Assembly: GCA_964438995.1 (NCBI GenBank)
Contig: CAYTMQ010000004.1
Coordinates: 186,001-250,000 of the forward strand
DNA length: 64,000 nt
Direction of reading: 5' to 3'
Source of the DNA: JABMMZ01 sp964438995
GTDB lineage: Bacteria > Bacteroidota > Bacteroidia > NS11-12g > UBA955
Position 1 is the stretch's first letter, and the number at the start of each line of letters is the position of its first letter. Of the stretch, positions 43,768 through 52,240 are shown in pieces. Made by a program: the position numbers and the translations under genes. A model generated the notes under the pieces. The model saw nothing but the letters and a program-made list of their open reading frames with translations, had not been told where the DNA came from and made no database searches.

Positions 43768-44802
43768 ATGAAACGCTTTTCATTATTAGCATCGCTATCA
43801 CTTATTCTATCGGGTTCAGTATTTGCACAAATTGGAGGTAAATCAAATTTTGCATTCTTAAACATGAATGCATCATCTCGTCAGGTTGCGCTTGGCACCA
43901 ATTTCGTTTCTGTATTCGACAATGATATCAGTCAAGCTTGGAACAACCCAGCCATCTTAAACGAACAAATGCACAACCATGCTTTTGCTTCATTTAAAAA
44001 CTATGTCTCTGATATCAAAGGTGGTTATTTTTCATACGGCAGGCATTTCAAAAAGCTAGGCACATTTTCAGCCAATGTCTTGTATATGGATTATGGAAAG
44101 TTTGATGGCTATACAGAAGCAGGAATTGCAACTGGTACTTTCACCGCTCAAGACCAATGTTTTTCTATTTCATATGGCAATTCCTGGAGAGAAAAGTATA
44201 GAGTTGGCGCTTCTTTGAAATACATTTACTCCATTTACGAATCGTTTGTAAGCAATGGTTTGAGCACAGATATTTCTGCCATGTATTTAGATACAGCCAA
44301 ACAATTAAACATCACGGCTTACGCCAGAAATATTGGCTATCAAGTCATACCTTATAGTGGCAGCCCTAGAATGGGATTGCCTTTTGAACTGGCAGTAAGC
44401 ATTTCAAAACGATTAGAGCATTTACCGTTTAGATACCATTTAATCTTTAACAACTTGCAGCGACCAGATATGCGCTATACGATTACAGAGACCAATCAAA
44501 AAGATGAAAATGGTGACAACAAAGTGCAAGTCATGACAATGGGAGACAACATCTTAAGACATTTGGCATTGGGAGGTGAATTGAATTTGTCTAAACATTT
44601 CGTATTGCGTTTTGGATACAACCACATGATGAGAAAAGAAATGACCCAAGACCAAAGAAAAGGTATGGCGGGATTCAGTTGGGGTCTAGGATTCAGAATC
44701 AAGAAATTCCATCTATCATACGGCAGCGGTTCTTATTTCGCTGGCATCAACAGTAATCAATTTAGTTTACTATTTAATTTAAGCGAATTCTATAAGAAAT
44801 AG
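43768..44802 (+). CDS. porQ: type IX secretion system protein PorQ
   Basis: 344 residues. Signal peptide about 1-20. FAFLNMNASSRQVALGTNFVSVFDNDISQAWNNPAILNEQMHNHAFASF is the diagnostic PorQ/PorV-like start of the FadL-related barrel, followed by repeated strands up to NQFSLLFNLSEFYKK. PorQ is an outer-membrane part of the T9SS attachment machinery needed for handling cargo with the C-terminal secretion signal, such as the proteins at 1..2025 and 21676..26910. Has its own promoter box; the TonB receptor pair just upstream is not known to be linked. Confidence 0.9.
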   Translation: MKRFSLLASLSLILSGSVFAQIGGKSNFAFLNMNASSRQVALGTNFVSVFDNDISQAWNNPAILNEQMHNHAFASFKNYVSDIKGGYFSYGRHFKKLGTFSANVLYMDYGKFDGYTEAGIATGTFTAQDQCFSISYGNSWREKYRVGASLKYIYSIYESFVSNGLSTDISAMYLDTAKQLNITAYARNIGYQVIPYSGSPRMGLPFELAVSISKRLEHLPFRYHLIFNNLQRPDMRYTITETNQKDENGDNKVQVMTMGDNILRHLALGGELNLSKHFVLRFGYNHMMRKEMTQDQRKGMAGFSWGLGFRIKKFHLSYGSGSYFAGINSNQFSLLFNLSEFYKK

Positions 44803-44987
44803 TTTTTGCTATTCGTTATTGGTTATTGGTTATTGGTTATTCGTTATTCGTTATTGGAATAGAATGCAGCAGAGCTGCACTGACATTAATTTAATTAAAA
44901 TATTCCGAAATCTTTAAATACTACTATTCGGTAGCCTCCGCCTGAGGCGGACAGGTCCAGTCGGTGACGAGGGAAATCCATTCGAAT
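44803..44987. repeat. second locus of modular dispersed repeat (family B)
   Basis: TTATTGG/TTATTCG heptamers (44816-44860), TGCAG...CTGCA hairpin, ACATTAATTT, CTACTATTCGGTAG (44921-44934), hairpin TCCGCC-TGA-GGCGGA (44937-44951) and GACGAGGGAAATCCATT. Same module order as 18187..18532. Confidence 0.8.
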
Positions 44988-45018
44988 CAAAAAAAAAGGA
45001 CTGCCTTAGCAATCCTTT
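44988..45018 (-). terminator. rho-independent terminator of the DUF3276 gene
   Basis: Minus strand AAAGGATTGC-TAAG-GCAGTCCTTT (45018-44995, one G-T pair) followed by a T run. Confidence 0.8.
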
Positions 45019-45026
45019 TAAATGTA

Positions 45027-45332
45027 TTAGTTTGATCCAGTTTCTGGATCGTAATCTTTTCTCGAAAATTCGTCGTAGTTGTATTCCGGTAACAACTCCG
45101 ATTTTACATGCTTGATGGTTTCATTCAAAGCTTCAGAAAATTTGTTAAAGTCTTCCTTATACAAGAAAATTTTTGATTTAACATAATTGCCATCCTCAAA
45201 CTTTTTCGTGCTTTCTGTGATGGTTAAGAAATAATCGTTAGACTTGGTACTTCTCACATCAAAAAAATACGTCCTCTTTCCAGCTTTCACACGTTTAGAA
45301 AAAATGCTGTTCTTGTCTCTGAAATCTTCCAT
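45027..45332 (-). CDS. DUF3276/PUR-alpha-like nucleic-acid-binding protein
   Basis: 101 residues, highly conserved in Bacteroidota. IFSKRVKAGKRTYFFDVRSTKSNDYFLTITESTKKFEDG forms the first beta sheet of the PUR fold, and SKIFLYKEDFNKFSEALNETIKHVK is the following helix; the tail is acidic. PUR proteins bind single-stranded RNA/DNA; a regulatory or nucleoid role is inferred. Single gene with a good terminator. Confidence 0.9.
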   Translation of the reverse strand: MEDFRDKNSIFSKRVKAGKRTYFFDVRSTKSNDYFLTITESTKKFEDGNYVKSKIFLYKEDFNKFSEALNETIKHVKSELLPEYNYDEFSRKDYDPETGSN

Positions 45333-45427
45333 TAGGTATAATAAATTTTTTGCTAATTAACACCTTTTTTTCAAATTCAAAAAATTTTTCTTAATTTGGC
45401 AATAAAATTGTACAGTTTATTAAACGC

Positions 45428-45850
45428 ATGAAACACGCACTGACATTCACCTTTTTTCTGTTTTTCGTGAATTTTATTCACGCTGGCACGCATGATAGCA
45501 CTCGCGCAGTAAATGTCGGTGATTCTGTCTTTATCAGTGCATGCCCTTCTCAAGGTTTTAAACACATTCAATACTACCAAAAAACCAGATTCTCAAATCC
45601 TAACGCCACATACGACAAAGCAACCGGAGATAACTTCTACGAATATTTCTTTTCTGAAGGCGACTTCGACTCTAAATATTTACCATGTACTTACGGCGGT
45701 AAAAAATATAGAATTATAGCTTTTAAAACTTTTGTAGAAAATGCCACAGGTGTTGAGAAAACAGCCATGTTCTTAGACATCGGACTTAATACTGTCGCGT
45801 GGGTAGATCTACCTAGTGCAGTCAATGCTCTTGAAGTTTATGTTGAATAA
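45428..45850 (+). CDS. small secreted protein, unknown
   Basis: 140 residues. Signal peptide about 1-19 (FVNFIHAG). Mature part contains SVFISACPSQGFKHIQYYQKTRFSNPNATYDKATG, one Cys pair (SACPS, LPCTYGG) that could form a disulfide, and a strand-rich C-terminus (VAWVDLPSAVNALEVYVE). No domain recognised. Stands 75 bp before another secreted protein on the same strand; no promoter box of the TAnnTTTG type seen for either. Confidence 0.75.
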   Translation: MKHALTFTFFLFFVNFIHAGTHDSTRAVNVGDSVFISACPSQGFKHIQYYQKTRFSNPNATYDKATGDNFYEYFFSEGDFDSKYLPCTYGGKKYRIIAFKTFVENATGVEKTAMFLDIGLNTVAWVDLPSAVNALEVYVE

Positions 45851-45925
45851 TTTCATTTAAAACTTCAAACAAAACTATTCATTATTAAAATTTCTTTCTC
45901 TATGATTGTAGTTTAATCGTAAACT

Positions 45926-46735
45926 ATGTCGTCTTCTTTTAAGTACTTTCTAACTTTTCTTTTCTTTGTCTGTATTACTAACACAAAAGCACAAGATTCA
46001 TCTACATCAAAACTAAACCTTTGGCTTGAAAAACATCGCTTCAGCGTAAATGTAGGATATTTTAGAGCGACGTATAAAAAACAAGATTTACTTGTGGTCC
46101 ACAACGGCTACAACCGTTCCATCCGTTTTTTCGATGTTGAAGCTGGCGATATCTCCTATTTCGACAACATTAAAAAACTTCAACTTACGGCAACGCAACA
46201 CAGGGTGCAATTCAATGCCGACTTCAATCACAACATTCAACTATCACTTTCTTCTTCACACCTCAACTATGGCGCATTAACCAATCGATTTTACCGTGCC
46301 CAAGGCACTTGGAATGGTCAGCACATCAACGACACTGTTTTAATGAGCGATTATGTAAAAGGATTGTATCATACAAACGGTTTGAATTTATGGAACTTTG
46401 GCATTAAGAAAAAAGTAGACATTGTAAAGCGTCCTAAATATGAGTTGAGTTTGAATTTGGGTTTGCATGCAGGAACAGCTTTTACGAGTTCAGAAATTGA
46501 AATCAGAGATACTGTTGGCAACAAATATTTATACTATACTCCAGGCAATAGAATAGCTGGCTATAACATGGGAGCGAACTCAGTTTTAGAATCTACTTTC
46601 TTTAAACATTACACCTTGAATTGTTTCTGGGATTGGTCGTACATCAATCTTATAAGAGCACCTTTTTATGAAGGGTATGTCAAACAAAAGGTATTTGCAA
46701 ACTATTATGGTATCTTGGTTGGTTATAAATTTTAA
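45926..46735 (+). CDS. outer-membrane beta-barrel-like protein, unknown
   Basis: 269 residues. Signal peptide ends near NTKAQD (about residue 23). Strand pattern throughout (FSVNVGYFRATYKKQD, RVQFNADFNHNIQLSLSSSHLNYG, YELSLNLGLHAGTAF, TLNCFWDWSYINLI) and a C-terminal YYGILVGYKF with final Phe, the usual barrel end. No family recognised. Ends at a hairpin shared with the convergent cytochrome-like gene. Confidence 0.8.
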   Translation: MSSSFKYFLTFLFFVCITNTKAQDSSTSKLNLWLEKHRFSVNVGYFRATYKKQDLLVVHNGYNRSIRFFDVEAGDISYFDNIKKLQLTATQHRVQFNADFNHNIQLSLSSSHLNYGALTNRFYRAQGTWNGQHINDTVLMSDYVKGLYHTNGLNLWNFGIKKKVDIVKRPKYELSLNLGLHAGTAFTSSEIEIRDTVGNKYLYYTPGNRIAGYNMGANSVLESTFFKHYTLNCFWDWSYINLIRAPFYEGYVKQKVFANYYGILVGYKF

Positions 46736-46741
46736 TCCAAT

Positions 46742-46780
46742 AAAAAAACCTTCCCATTTTCACGAGAAGGTTTTAAAACA
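46742..46780. terminator. bidirectional terminator hairpin
   Basis: AAAACCTTC (46745-46753) pairs with GAAGGTTTT (46766-46774). Seven T follow on the minus strand and four on the plus strand, between two convergent genes; strongest for the minus-strand gene. Confidence 0.75.
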
Positions 46781-46793
46781 ATTTTAAAAAATA

Positions 46794-47180
46794 TTATTTG
46801 CTTCCGTTTTCTATCCAACAGCTGATGATCATTAAGGTACTATCACTCAGTTTAGGATTCTTTTTAGGCATTGGAGAAAAAGCAGCTTCGTGTTTCAATG
46901 AACCAATAAATCTTGGTTTTTGTGATTCTGCTTTGACATTTTCGTAATTGGTCAAATCTATACCTGCAGCATGACTGCTAGCACTGTGGCATGATTTTGC
47001 ACAATTATTATCGATAATGGCTTTAACATTTCCTGTGTAAGTAACATTCATAGTCGCACAATTTGTTGCACTTTCAACAACAGGAGCTGTAAGTCCTGGA
47101 CTTGTTTGTTTAGGCGCTGAGCATGCTGCAGCTAACAATAAAATTGTTAGGGTAATTCCTGAGGATAAATTGGTTTTCAT
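46794..47180 (-). CDS. c-type cytochrome-like lipoprotein with CxxxCH motif
   Basis: 128 residues with a lipobox (LAAAC; Cys20). YTGNVKAIIDNNCAKSCHSASSHAAGIDLTNYENVKAES is laid out like a single-haem planctomycete-type c-type cytochrome domain, but the haem motif reads C-A-K-S-C-H: three residues between the cysteines instead of two. A Met in FSPMPKKN can be the second axial ligand and CWIENG closes the domain. If haem is attached the protein is an envelope electron carrier; if not, a relic. The start overlaps the lon stop by ATGA. Confidence 0.78.
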   Translation of the reverse strand: MKTNLSSGITLTILLLAAACSAPKQTSPGLTAPVVESATNCATMNVTYTGNVKAIIDNNCAKSCHSASSHAAGIDLTNYENVKAESQKPRFIGSLKHEAAFSPMPKKNPKLSDSTLMIISCWIENGSK

Positions 47181-49651
47181 TTTTTTTCTGTATTGATATC
47201 TATATGCAAATCTAAAGGATTTTTTACCTTTTCGTTTAACAATGCGATATCTAAAACTTCTAACATATTTTTAACGTAGTGAAATTTGACACCCTTCAAA
47301 TAGTTTTGAGGGATATCATCTACATCCTTTTTATTCTCATGACACATGATGATGTCTTTGATACCAGCGCGTTTGGCTGCAAGTATTTTCTCTTTAATTC
47401 CTCCAACTGGCAACACCCTTCCTCTTAAAGTTATTTCGCCAGTCATAGCAAGAAAAGGTTTTATTTTTCTTTGTGTAAACAATGAAGCTAAAGATGTCAA
47501 TATGGTAATACCAGCACTAGGACCATCCTTAGGTATTGCGCCAGCTGGAAAGTGAATGTGTGTATCCCAATGGTTGAATACTTTATAATCAATATCTAAA
47601 TAATCAGCATTTGCTTTCAAGAATGTCATTGCTGTAGTAGCACTTTCTTTCATCACCTCTCCTAGTTTACCCGTTAAGGTCAAACCACCTTTACCTCTTG
47701 TCAATGTACTTTCAACAAATAAAATACTACCACCAACTGGACTCCAAGCCAAACCTGTCACAACACCAGCAGTATCATTGTCTTGATAAATCTCTTTTTC
47801 TAGCTTTTCAACTCCCAAAATTTTCTCAATATCTTCTTTTGATAAATTTGGATTGAACTCTTCTTCACCTGCAATAAGCATTGCATTATGGCGCACCAAA
47901 GCAGCAATTTTCTTCTCTAAATTACGCACGCCACTTTCTCTTGTGTACTCTTCAACAACAGACTCAATCACATCATTCGATAATTTAAACTGAGTGGCTT
48001 TTAAACCATGCATGGTGCGTTGTTTTGGAATCAAATATTTTTGTGCTATCTGAACTTTTTCTTCAACTGTATAACCACTGATTTCAATGATTTCCATTCT
48101 ATCCAATAGAGCCGGCTGAATGGTATCCAAAGAATTAGCTGTAGCAATAAACATCACTTTACTTAAGTCGTAATCCAATTCTAAGTAATTATCGTGGAAG
48201 GTTGTATTTTGTTCTGGGTCCAATACCTCTAACAAAGCAGAAGACGGGTCGCCTTTAAAATCATTACCTACTTTATCGATTTCATCCAAAACAAAAACAG
48301 GATTTCCTGATTTCACTTTTTTAAGATTTTGAATGATTCTGCCAGGCATAGCACCAATGTATGTTTTTCTATGTCCTCTAATTTCAGATTCATCATGCAG
48401 GCCACCAAGCGATACCCTTACATATTTTCTACCAATGGCTTTGGCAATGCTCTTACCAAGTGATGTTTTACCAACACCTGGAGGTCCGTACAAACAAATG
48501 ATTGGACTTTTCAAATCACCTTTAAGTTTGATGACAGCAAGGTATTCAAGAATTCTTTGCTTCACTTTTTCTAAACCAAAATGGTCAGAATCCAAAACCT
48601 TCTTCGCCTTTTTGATGTCGAGATTGTCTTTAGTAAAGTCGTTCCAAGGTAAATCCAATAAGGTTTGAGCGTAATTTAAACTCACAGAATAATCAGGACT
48701 AGCAGGATTGATTCTTAAAAGTTTATCCAATTCTTTGTTAAAGGCCTCATTGATGTCTTTCAACCATTTTTTCTTAGCACCTCTTTCGCGCAGACTCTGG
48801 ATTTCTTTATCTGGACTGTCATGACCAAGTTCTTCTTGAATAGCGCGAATTTGTTGTTGTAAGAAATATTCTTTTTGTTGCTTGTCTATATCAACCTTAA
48901 CTTTACTTTGAATTTGGTCTTTAAGTTTTAAGATTTGATTCTCCCTAACCAAATGTTCAAACACCATAGAAGCTCTTTCTTTAAGCGTCTTAGAATTCAA
49001 AATTTGTTGTTTCTCTGCTAGAGAGATGTTCATATTTGAAGCGATAAAACTTACAAGGAAGTTATCACTGTCAATATTTCTCAATGCAAAATTGGCTTCA
49101 GATGGAATGTTTGGAGAAAGCTCAATATTTTCTGCAGCAATGTCTTTGATGCTGCTAATTAATGCCTTGATTTCTTTATCGATAATGATGTTTTCGATTT
49201 CAATAGGTGTGACATAGGCTGTAAGATATGGCTCTGTAGAGATTTCTTTACCAAGTTCAATTTTTCTTTTACCTTGAATGATGGCTGTTGTGTTACCATC
49301 AGGCATTCTTAAAATCTTTATGATTTGAGCCATGGTACCAGTAGAGTTCAAATCATTGATGCTTGGCTCTTCGGTATCAGGATCTTTTTGCGCAAATACA
49401 CCAATTATTTTATCACCCTTGTTGGCGTCTTTTATCAGCTTAATAGATTTATCTCTTCCAACGGTAATTGGAAAAACAACGCCCGGAAATAAAACCGTAT
49501 TTCTTATCGGTAAAATTGGCAGACTCTCAGGCACATTTAACTTATTACTCTCCTTCTCTTCTTGTTGTGAAAACAACGGAAACAAGTCACTTCCACTTTC
49601 TGAATCCTCAGCGTCTAAATGACCTCCAAATACTAACTTGTTATAATTCAT
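47177..49651 (-). CDS. lon: ATP-dependent protease Lon
   Basis: 824 residues from the ATG at 49651 (a TTG four codons upstream also open). N-terminal substrate domain (LPILPIRNTVLFPGVVFPI), coiled coil near 240-290, AAA+ module with Walker A GPPGVGKTS (about 388), Walker B VFVLDEIDKV and sensor residues (FIATANSLDTIQPALLDRME), and the C-terminal protease with catalytic Ser in PKDGPSAG (about 707) and Lys in GGIKEKILAAKRAG. Degrades misfolded and regulatory proteins in the cytoplasm. The cytochrome-like gene is translationally coupled to its end. Confidence 0.96.
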   Translation of the reverse strand: MNYNKLVFGGHLDAEDSESGSDLFPLFSQQEEKESNKLNVPESLPILPIRNTVLFPGVVFPITVGRDKSIKLIKDANKGDKIIGVFAQKDPDTEEPSINDLNSTGTMAQIIKILRMPDGNTTAIIQGKRKIELGKEISTEPYLTAYVTPIEIENIIIDKEIKALISSIKDIAAENIELSPNIPSEANFALRNIDSDNFLVSFIASNMNISLAEKQQILNSKTLKERASMVFEHLVRENQILKLKDQIQSKVKVDIDKQQKEYFLQQQIRAIQEELGHDSPDKEIQSLRERGAKKKWLKDINEAFNKELDKLLRINPASPDYSVSLNYAQTLLDLPWNDFTKDNLDIKKAKKVLDSDHFGLEKVKQRILEYLAVIKLKGDLKSPIICLYGPPGVGKTSLGKSIAKAIGRKYVRVSLGGLHDESEIRGHRKTYIGAMPGRIIQNLKKVKSGNPVFVLDEIDKVGNDFKGDPSSALLEVLDPEQNTTFHDNYLELDYDLSKVMFIATANSLDTIQPALLDRMEIIEISGYTVEEKVQIAQKYLIPKQRTMHGLKATQFKLSNDVIESVVEEYTRESGVRNLEKKIAALVRHNAMLIAGEEEFNPNLSKEDIEKILGVEKLEKEIYQDNDTAGVVTGLAWSPVGGSILFVESTLTRGKGGLTLTGKLGEVMKESATTAMTFLKANADYLDIDYKVFNHWDTHIHFPAGAIPKDGPSAGITILTSLASLFTQRKIKPFLAMTGEITLRGRVLPVGGIKEKILAAKRAGIKDIIMCHENKKDVDDIPQNYLKGVKFHYVKNMLEVLDIALLNEKVKNPLDLHIDINTEKK

Positions 49652-49692
49652 ATATAAAAACAACTATGATACTCAATACTTGTACCATTAAA

Positions 49693-49700
49693 CAAATATA
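49693..49700 (-). promoter_or_regulatory. -7 box TATATTTG of lon
   Basis: Exact TAnnTTTG match on the minus strand, 41 bp before the lon ATG. No -33 TTTG at proper spacing. Confidence 0.45.
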
Positions 49701-49803
49701 TGACAAAAAGTACGTCCATAACAGTCATATTTTGGCATAATGCACTTAAATTTTACCAAATAAGGATTATTTCATACGAAAGTGTTTATTTTGATATTTT
49801 AAA

Positions 49804-50604
49804 ATGGAAACATCAGATAACTACTTAGAGGTCAACAAAAATGCCTGGAACCAAAAGACAGAAATTCATATTGGATCTGATTTTTATGATATGCCATCTT
49901 TTATCTCTGGTAAGAATGTACTACCAGATTTAGACATTGAAATGCTAGGCAACATCAATGGCAAAGACATACTCCATTTACAATGTCATTTCGGTCAAGA
50001 TACTATTAGTATGAGCAGAATGGGCGCCAATGTAACGGGAGTTGACTTATCTGATAAAGCCATAGAAACAGCGCGCAAATTAGCAACGCAATGCTACACC
50101 AATACCAAGTTTGTGTGTTGCGATGTGTATTCAGCTCCTCAAAACATATCTCAACAATTTGATGTCGTTTATACATCATATGGCACCATTGGATGGTTAC
50201 CAGACATACAAGCTTGGGCAAAAGTTGTAGCTCATTTTCTCAAACCTGGCGCTGAGTTTATATTTGCGGATTTTCATCCTGTCATTTGGATGTTCGATAA
50301 CGATTTAAAAGAAGTGACCTATTCGTATTTCAATAAAGAAACCATTGTTGAAGAAATACAAGGCACATATGCTGATAAAAATGCGGATATTACCACCAAA
50401 ACTATATCATGGAACCATGGATTGTCAGAGGTTATGCAAGCTTTAATCAACGAAGGATTAGAAATAGTGCATTTTAAAGAATTTGACTACTCGCCTTATA
50501 ACTGCTTTTCAGATATGGAAGAGTTCGAACCTGGTAAATTTAGATTCGCAAAATACAGCAATAAACTACCAGTGATGTATGCCTTAAAGGCAATAAAGAA
50601 GTGA
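49804..50604 (+). CDS. class I SAM-dependent methyltransferase
   Basis: 266 residues. Begins METSDNYLEVNKNAWNQKTEIH; SAM-binding motif I is DILHLQCHFGQDTI (Gly-poor variant LQCHFGQD), motif II is GANVTGVDLSDKAIETARKL, motif III CDVYSAP and motif IV FDVVYTSYGTIGWLPD. The C-terminal half (about 165-266) carries the substrate pocket, including WNHGLSEVMQALINEGL. Cytoplasmic; probably methylates a small molecule, not identifiable here. Single gene, divergent from lon and convergent with the KtrA-like gene. Confidence 0.9.
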   Translation: METSDNYLEVNKNAWNQKTEIHIGSDFYDMPSFISGKNVLPDLDIEMLGNINGKDILHLQCHFGQDTISMSRMGANVTGVDLSDKAIETARKLATQCYTNTKFVCCDVYSAPQNISQQFDVVYTSYGTIGWLPDIQAWAKVVAHFLKPGAEFIFADFHPVIWMFDNDLKEVTYSYFNKETIVEEIQGTYADKNADITTKTISWNHGLSEVMQALINEGLEIVHFKEFDYSPYNCFSDMEEFEPGKFRFAKYSNKLPVMYALKAIKK

Positions 50605-50607
50605 GAC

Positions 50608-51303
50608 TTATTTGTTTAATTCAATAAATCTTTCGATATCAATTTCTTTGCCCATGATGATGATTTCATCTTGAGCATAGATAACAGTATTGTCTTGAAC
50701 AACACCTAGCAAGTGACGCTCGAATTCAACACCATTGCGTTTATCAACTTCGTAAAGACGTTTGATGGTGATAAGGCGCAAATTGTATTTAACATCGAAT
50801 TCGATTTTATCTACAGATAGGTTAACGATGCCTTTAGGTGCTTGTATTTCGGCGATTTCATACCCATCAGGTAATTGCAAAAAAGTTTTAACACTAGGGT
50901 GAATGAGACGTTCGGCAACAAGAATACCAACCTCTTCTTCAGGAGATAGTGTTTCTGTGATACCAAGTTTTTCAAGGATTAATTTCTGGTGAGGAGAACC
51001 AGCTCTTGCGATGATACGTTTGATTTTAAGTTCTAATAGGTTTACCACAGTTAGAATAAGTGCTTCAAAGTTTTCGCCAATGGCCACCACAACGGCATCC
51101 ATTTCTTCAATTTTGAAGCTTTTCAAAGCATTCATTTCAGTAGCATCCATGGTTATGGCCATTGCTACATCTTCTTTTAACACTTCAACTTTGTCTTCGT
51201 TATCATCAATTGCCACAACTTCTGCCCCTCTACGAGATAACTGCCTGGCGATTTTTCCTCCAAATCTACCAAGACCGATAACGGCGAATTTTGCTTTTAT
51301 CAT
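50608..51303 (-). CDS. KtrA/TrkA-type potassium channel regulatory subunit (RCK)
   Basis: 231 residues. RCK-N domain: FAVIGLGRFGGKIARQLSRRGAEVVAIDDNEDKVE is a Rossmann NAD/ATP-binding start (GxGxxG, acidic end of strand 2), then ATEMNALKSFKIEEMDAVVVAIGENFEA. RCK-C domain about 140-225 (VKTFLQLPDGYEIAEIQAPKG). It gates a Ktr/Trk potassium channel by nucleotide binding. No membrane partner (KtrB/TrkH) is adjacent in the window. TAATTTTG lies 7 bp before the ATG. Confidence 0.9.
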   Translation of the reverse strand: MIKAKFAVIGLGRFGGKIARQLSRRGAEVVAIDDNEDKVEVLKEDVAMAITMDATEMNALKSFKIEEMDAVVVAIGENFEALILTVVNLLELKIKRIIARAGSPHQKLILEKLGITETLSPEEEVGILVAERLIHPSVKTFLQLPDGYEIAEIQAPKGIVNLSVDKIEFDVKYNLRLITIKRLYEVDKRNGVEFERHLLGVVQDNTVIYAQDEIIIMGKEIDIERFIELNK

Positions 51304-51310
51304 TTCAATG

Positions 51311-51318
51311 CAAAATTA
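51311..51318 (-). promoter_or_regulatory. -7 box TAATTTTG of the KtrA-like gene
   Basis: Exact TAnnTTTG match on the minus strand, 7 bp before the ATG at 51303, so the transcript is probably leaderless. Confidence 0.45.
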
Positions 51319-51439
51319 ATCGCATAATTCATTTTTAAAACAGATTTTTTAACACCAATGTTCAAAACCCCTTAAATCATCGACAAAAATTTAAACGAAT
51401 ATAAACGTTTAATAAACGACTGTTAAAGGATAAGCAACA

Positions 51440-51447
51440 TAGTTTTG
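51440..51447 (+). promoter_or_regulatory. -7 box TAGTTTTG before the barrel pair
   Basis: Exact TAnnTTTG match, 7 bp before the ATG at 51455; likely leaderless transcript for 51455-54898. Confidence 0.45.
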
Positions 51448-51454
51448 TATCCGA

Positions 51455-52240
51455 ATGCGACTGCTTCCAATCTTTTTTATACTGTTTACACATTCCGTAA
51501 TGGCTCAGATCACCATACATGCGGCTGGTTCTGAAAATTATGCGTTATGTAATATGTATCTATTTGGAAGCAAAACATTCAGGGTTGCCAATGCGGTTGG
51601 TTCAGCATACATAAGTGGATCTAATAATTCATTTTCCTTCTGCATTGTGCAACCTTATATTCAATCTGAATACATGCAATTAGATTGCGCAGTAACCAAA
51701 CACTACAAGTACTTAATTGGTGGGTTGTATACAAAATTCATTCATGTGTATGATGTATCACAAATTACCTTTGGCAACGGATACCAATTTAAAACCCATC
51801 CAAAACTAAATCTAGGGTTTCAAATGGAAGGTTCTTATTTCAGTATTCAACATCAAGAAAACAATTTCAATGTAGCATTAAAATTTTCGGCAGTATATCA
51901 ACATTCTGATAAATTAAAGTCTGCTGTTCTCTTTGGTATTCCCATCCCTAATCGCAACAAGGCTATACTTTTTTGCACAGCTTTACAATACAATATCTCA
52001 GAAAAAATCATAGGTTTAACAGAAATCGAATTGGACCATCAATTTGACCCTATTATTAAAATGGGCATTAACACTCAACTCAATGAAGAATGGGGATTAT
52101 TAAATGCTATAAGTTTACAAAGACATACAATTGGCTTTGGATTAAAACGTTCAAATAAAAAGTTCCAATATATATTAGGCATTAACTATCATCAAAACTT
52201 AGGCACTGGAAGTTCAATAGAAGTACAATATGTTTGGTAA
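51455..52240 (+). CDS. secreted/outer-membrane protein, first of barrel pair
   Basis: 261 residues with signal peptide (MRLLPIFFILFTHSVMAQ). ITIHAAGSENYALCNMYLFGSKTFRVANAVGSAYISGSNNSFSFCIVQPYIQSEYMQLD resembles the PorV/PorQ-like barrel start in which a conserved A-GS-A segment precedes the strands; the rest is strand-rich with a final QYVW. Overlaps the next gene by 11 bp. Probably an outer-membrane protein acting with the HhH-barrel protein; not further identified. Confidence 0.8.
   Translation: MRLLPIFFILFTHSVMAQITIHAAGSENYALCNMYLFGSKTFRVANAVGSAYISGSNNSFSFCIVQPYIQSEYMQLDCAVTKHYKYLIGGLYTKFIHVYDVSQITFGNGYQFKTHPKLNLGFQMEGSYFSIQHQENNFNVALKFSAVYQHSDKLKSAVLFGIPIPNRNKAILFCTALQYNISEKIIGLTEIELDHQFDPIIKMGINTQLNEEWGLLNAISLQRHTIGFGLKRSNKKFQYILGINYHQNLGTGSSIEVQYVW

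Noticed and set aside
48333..48668. 111-residue ORF antisense to lon
   Set aside because: Falls on the conserved AAA+ region of Lon; a shadow frame.
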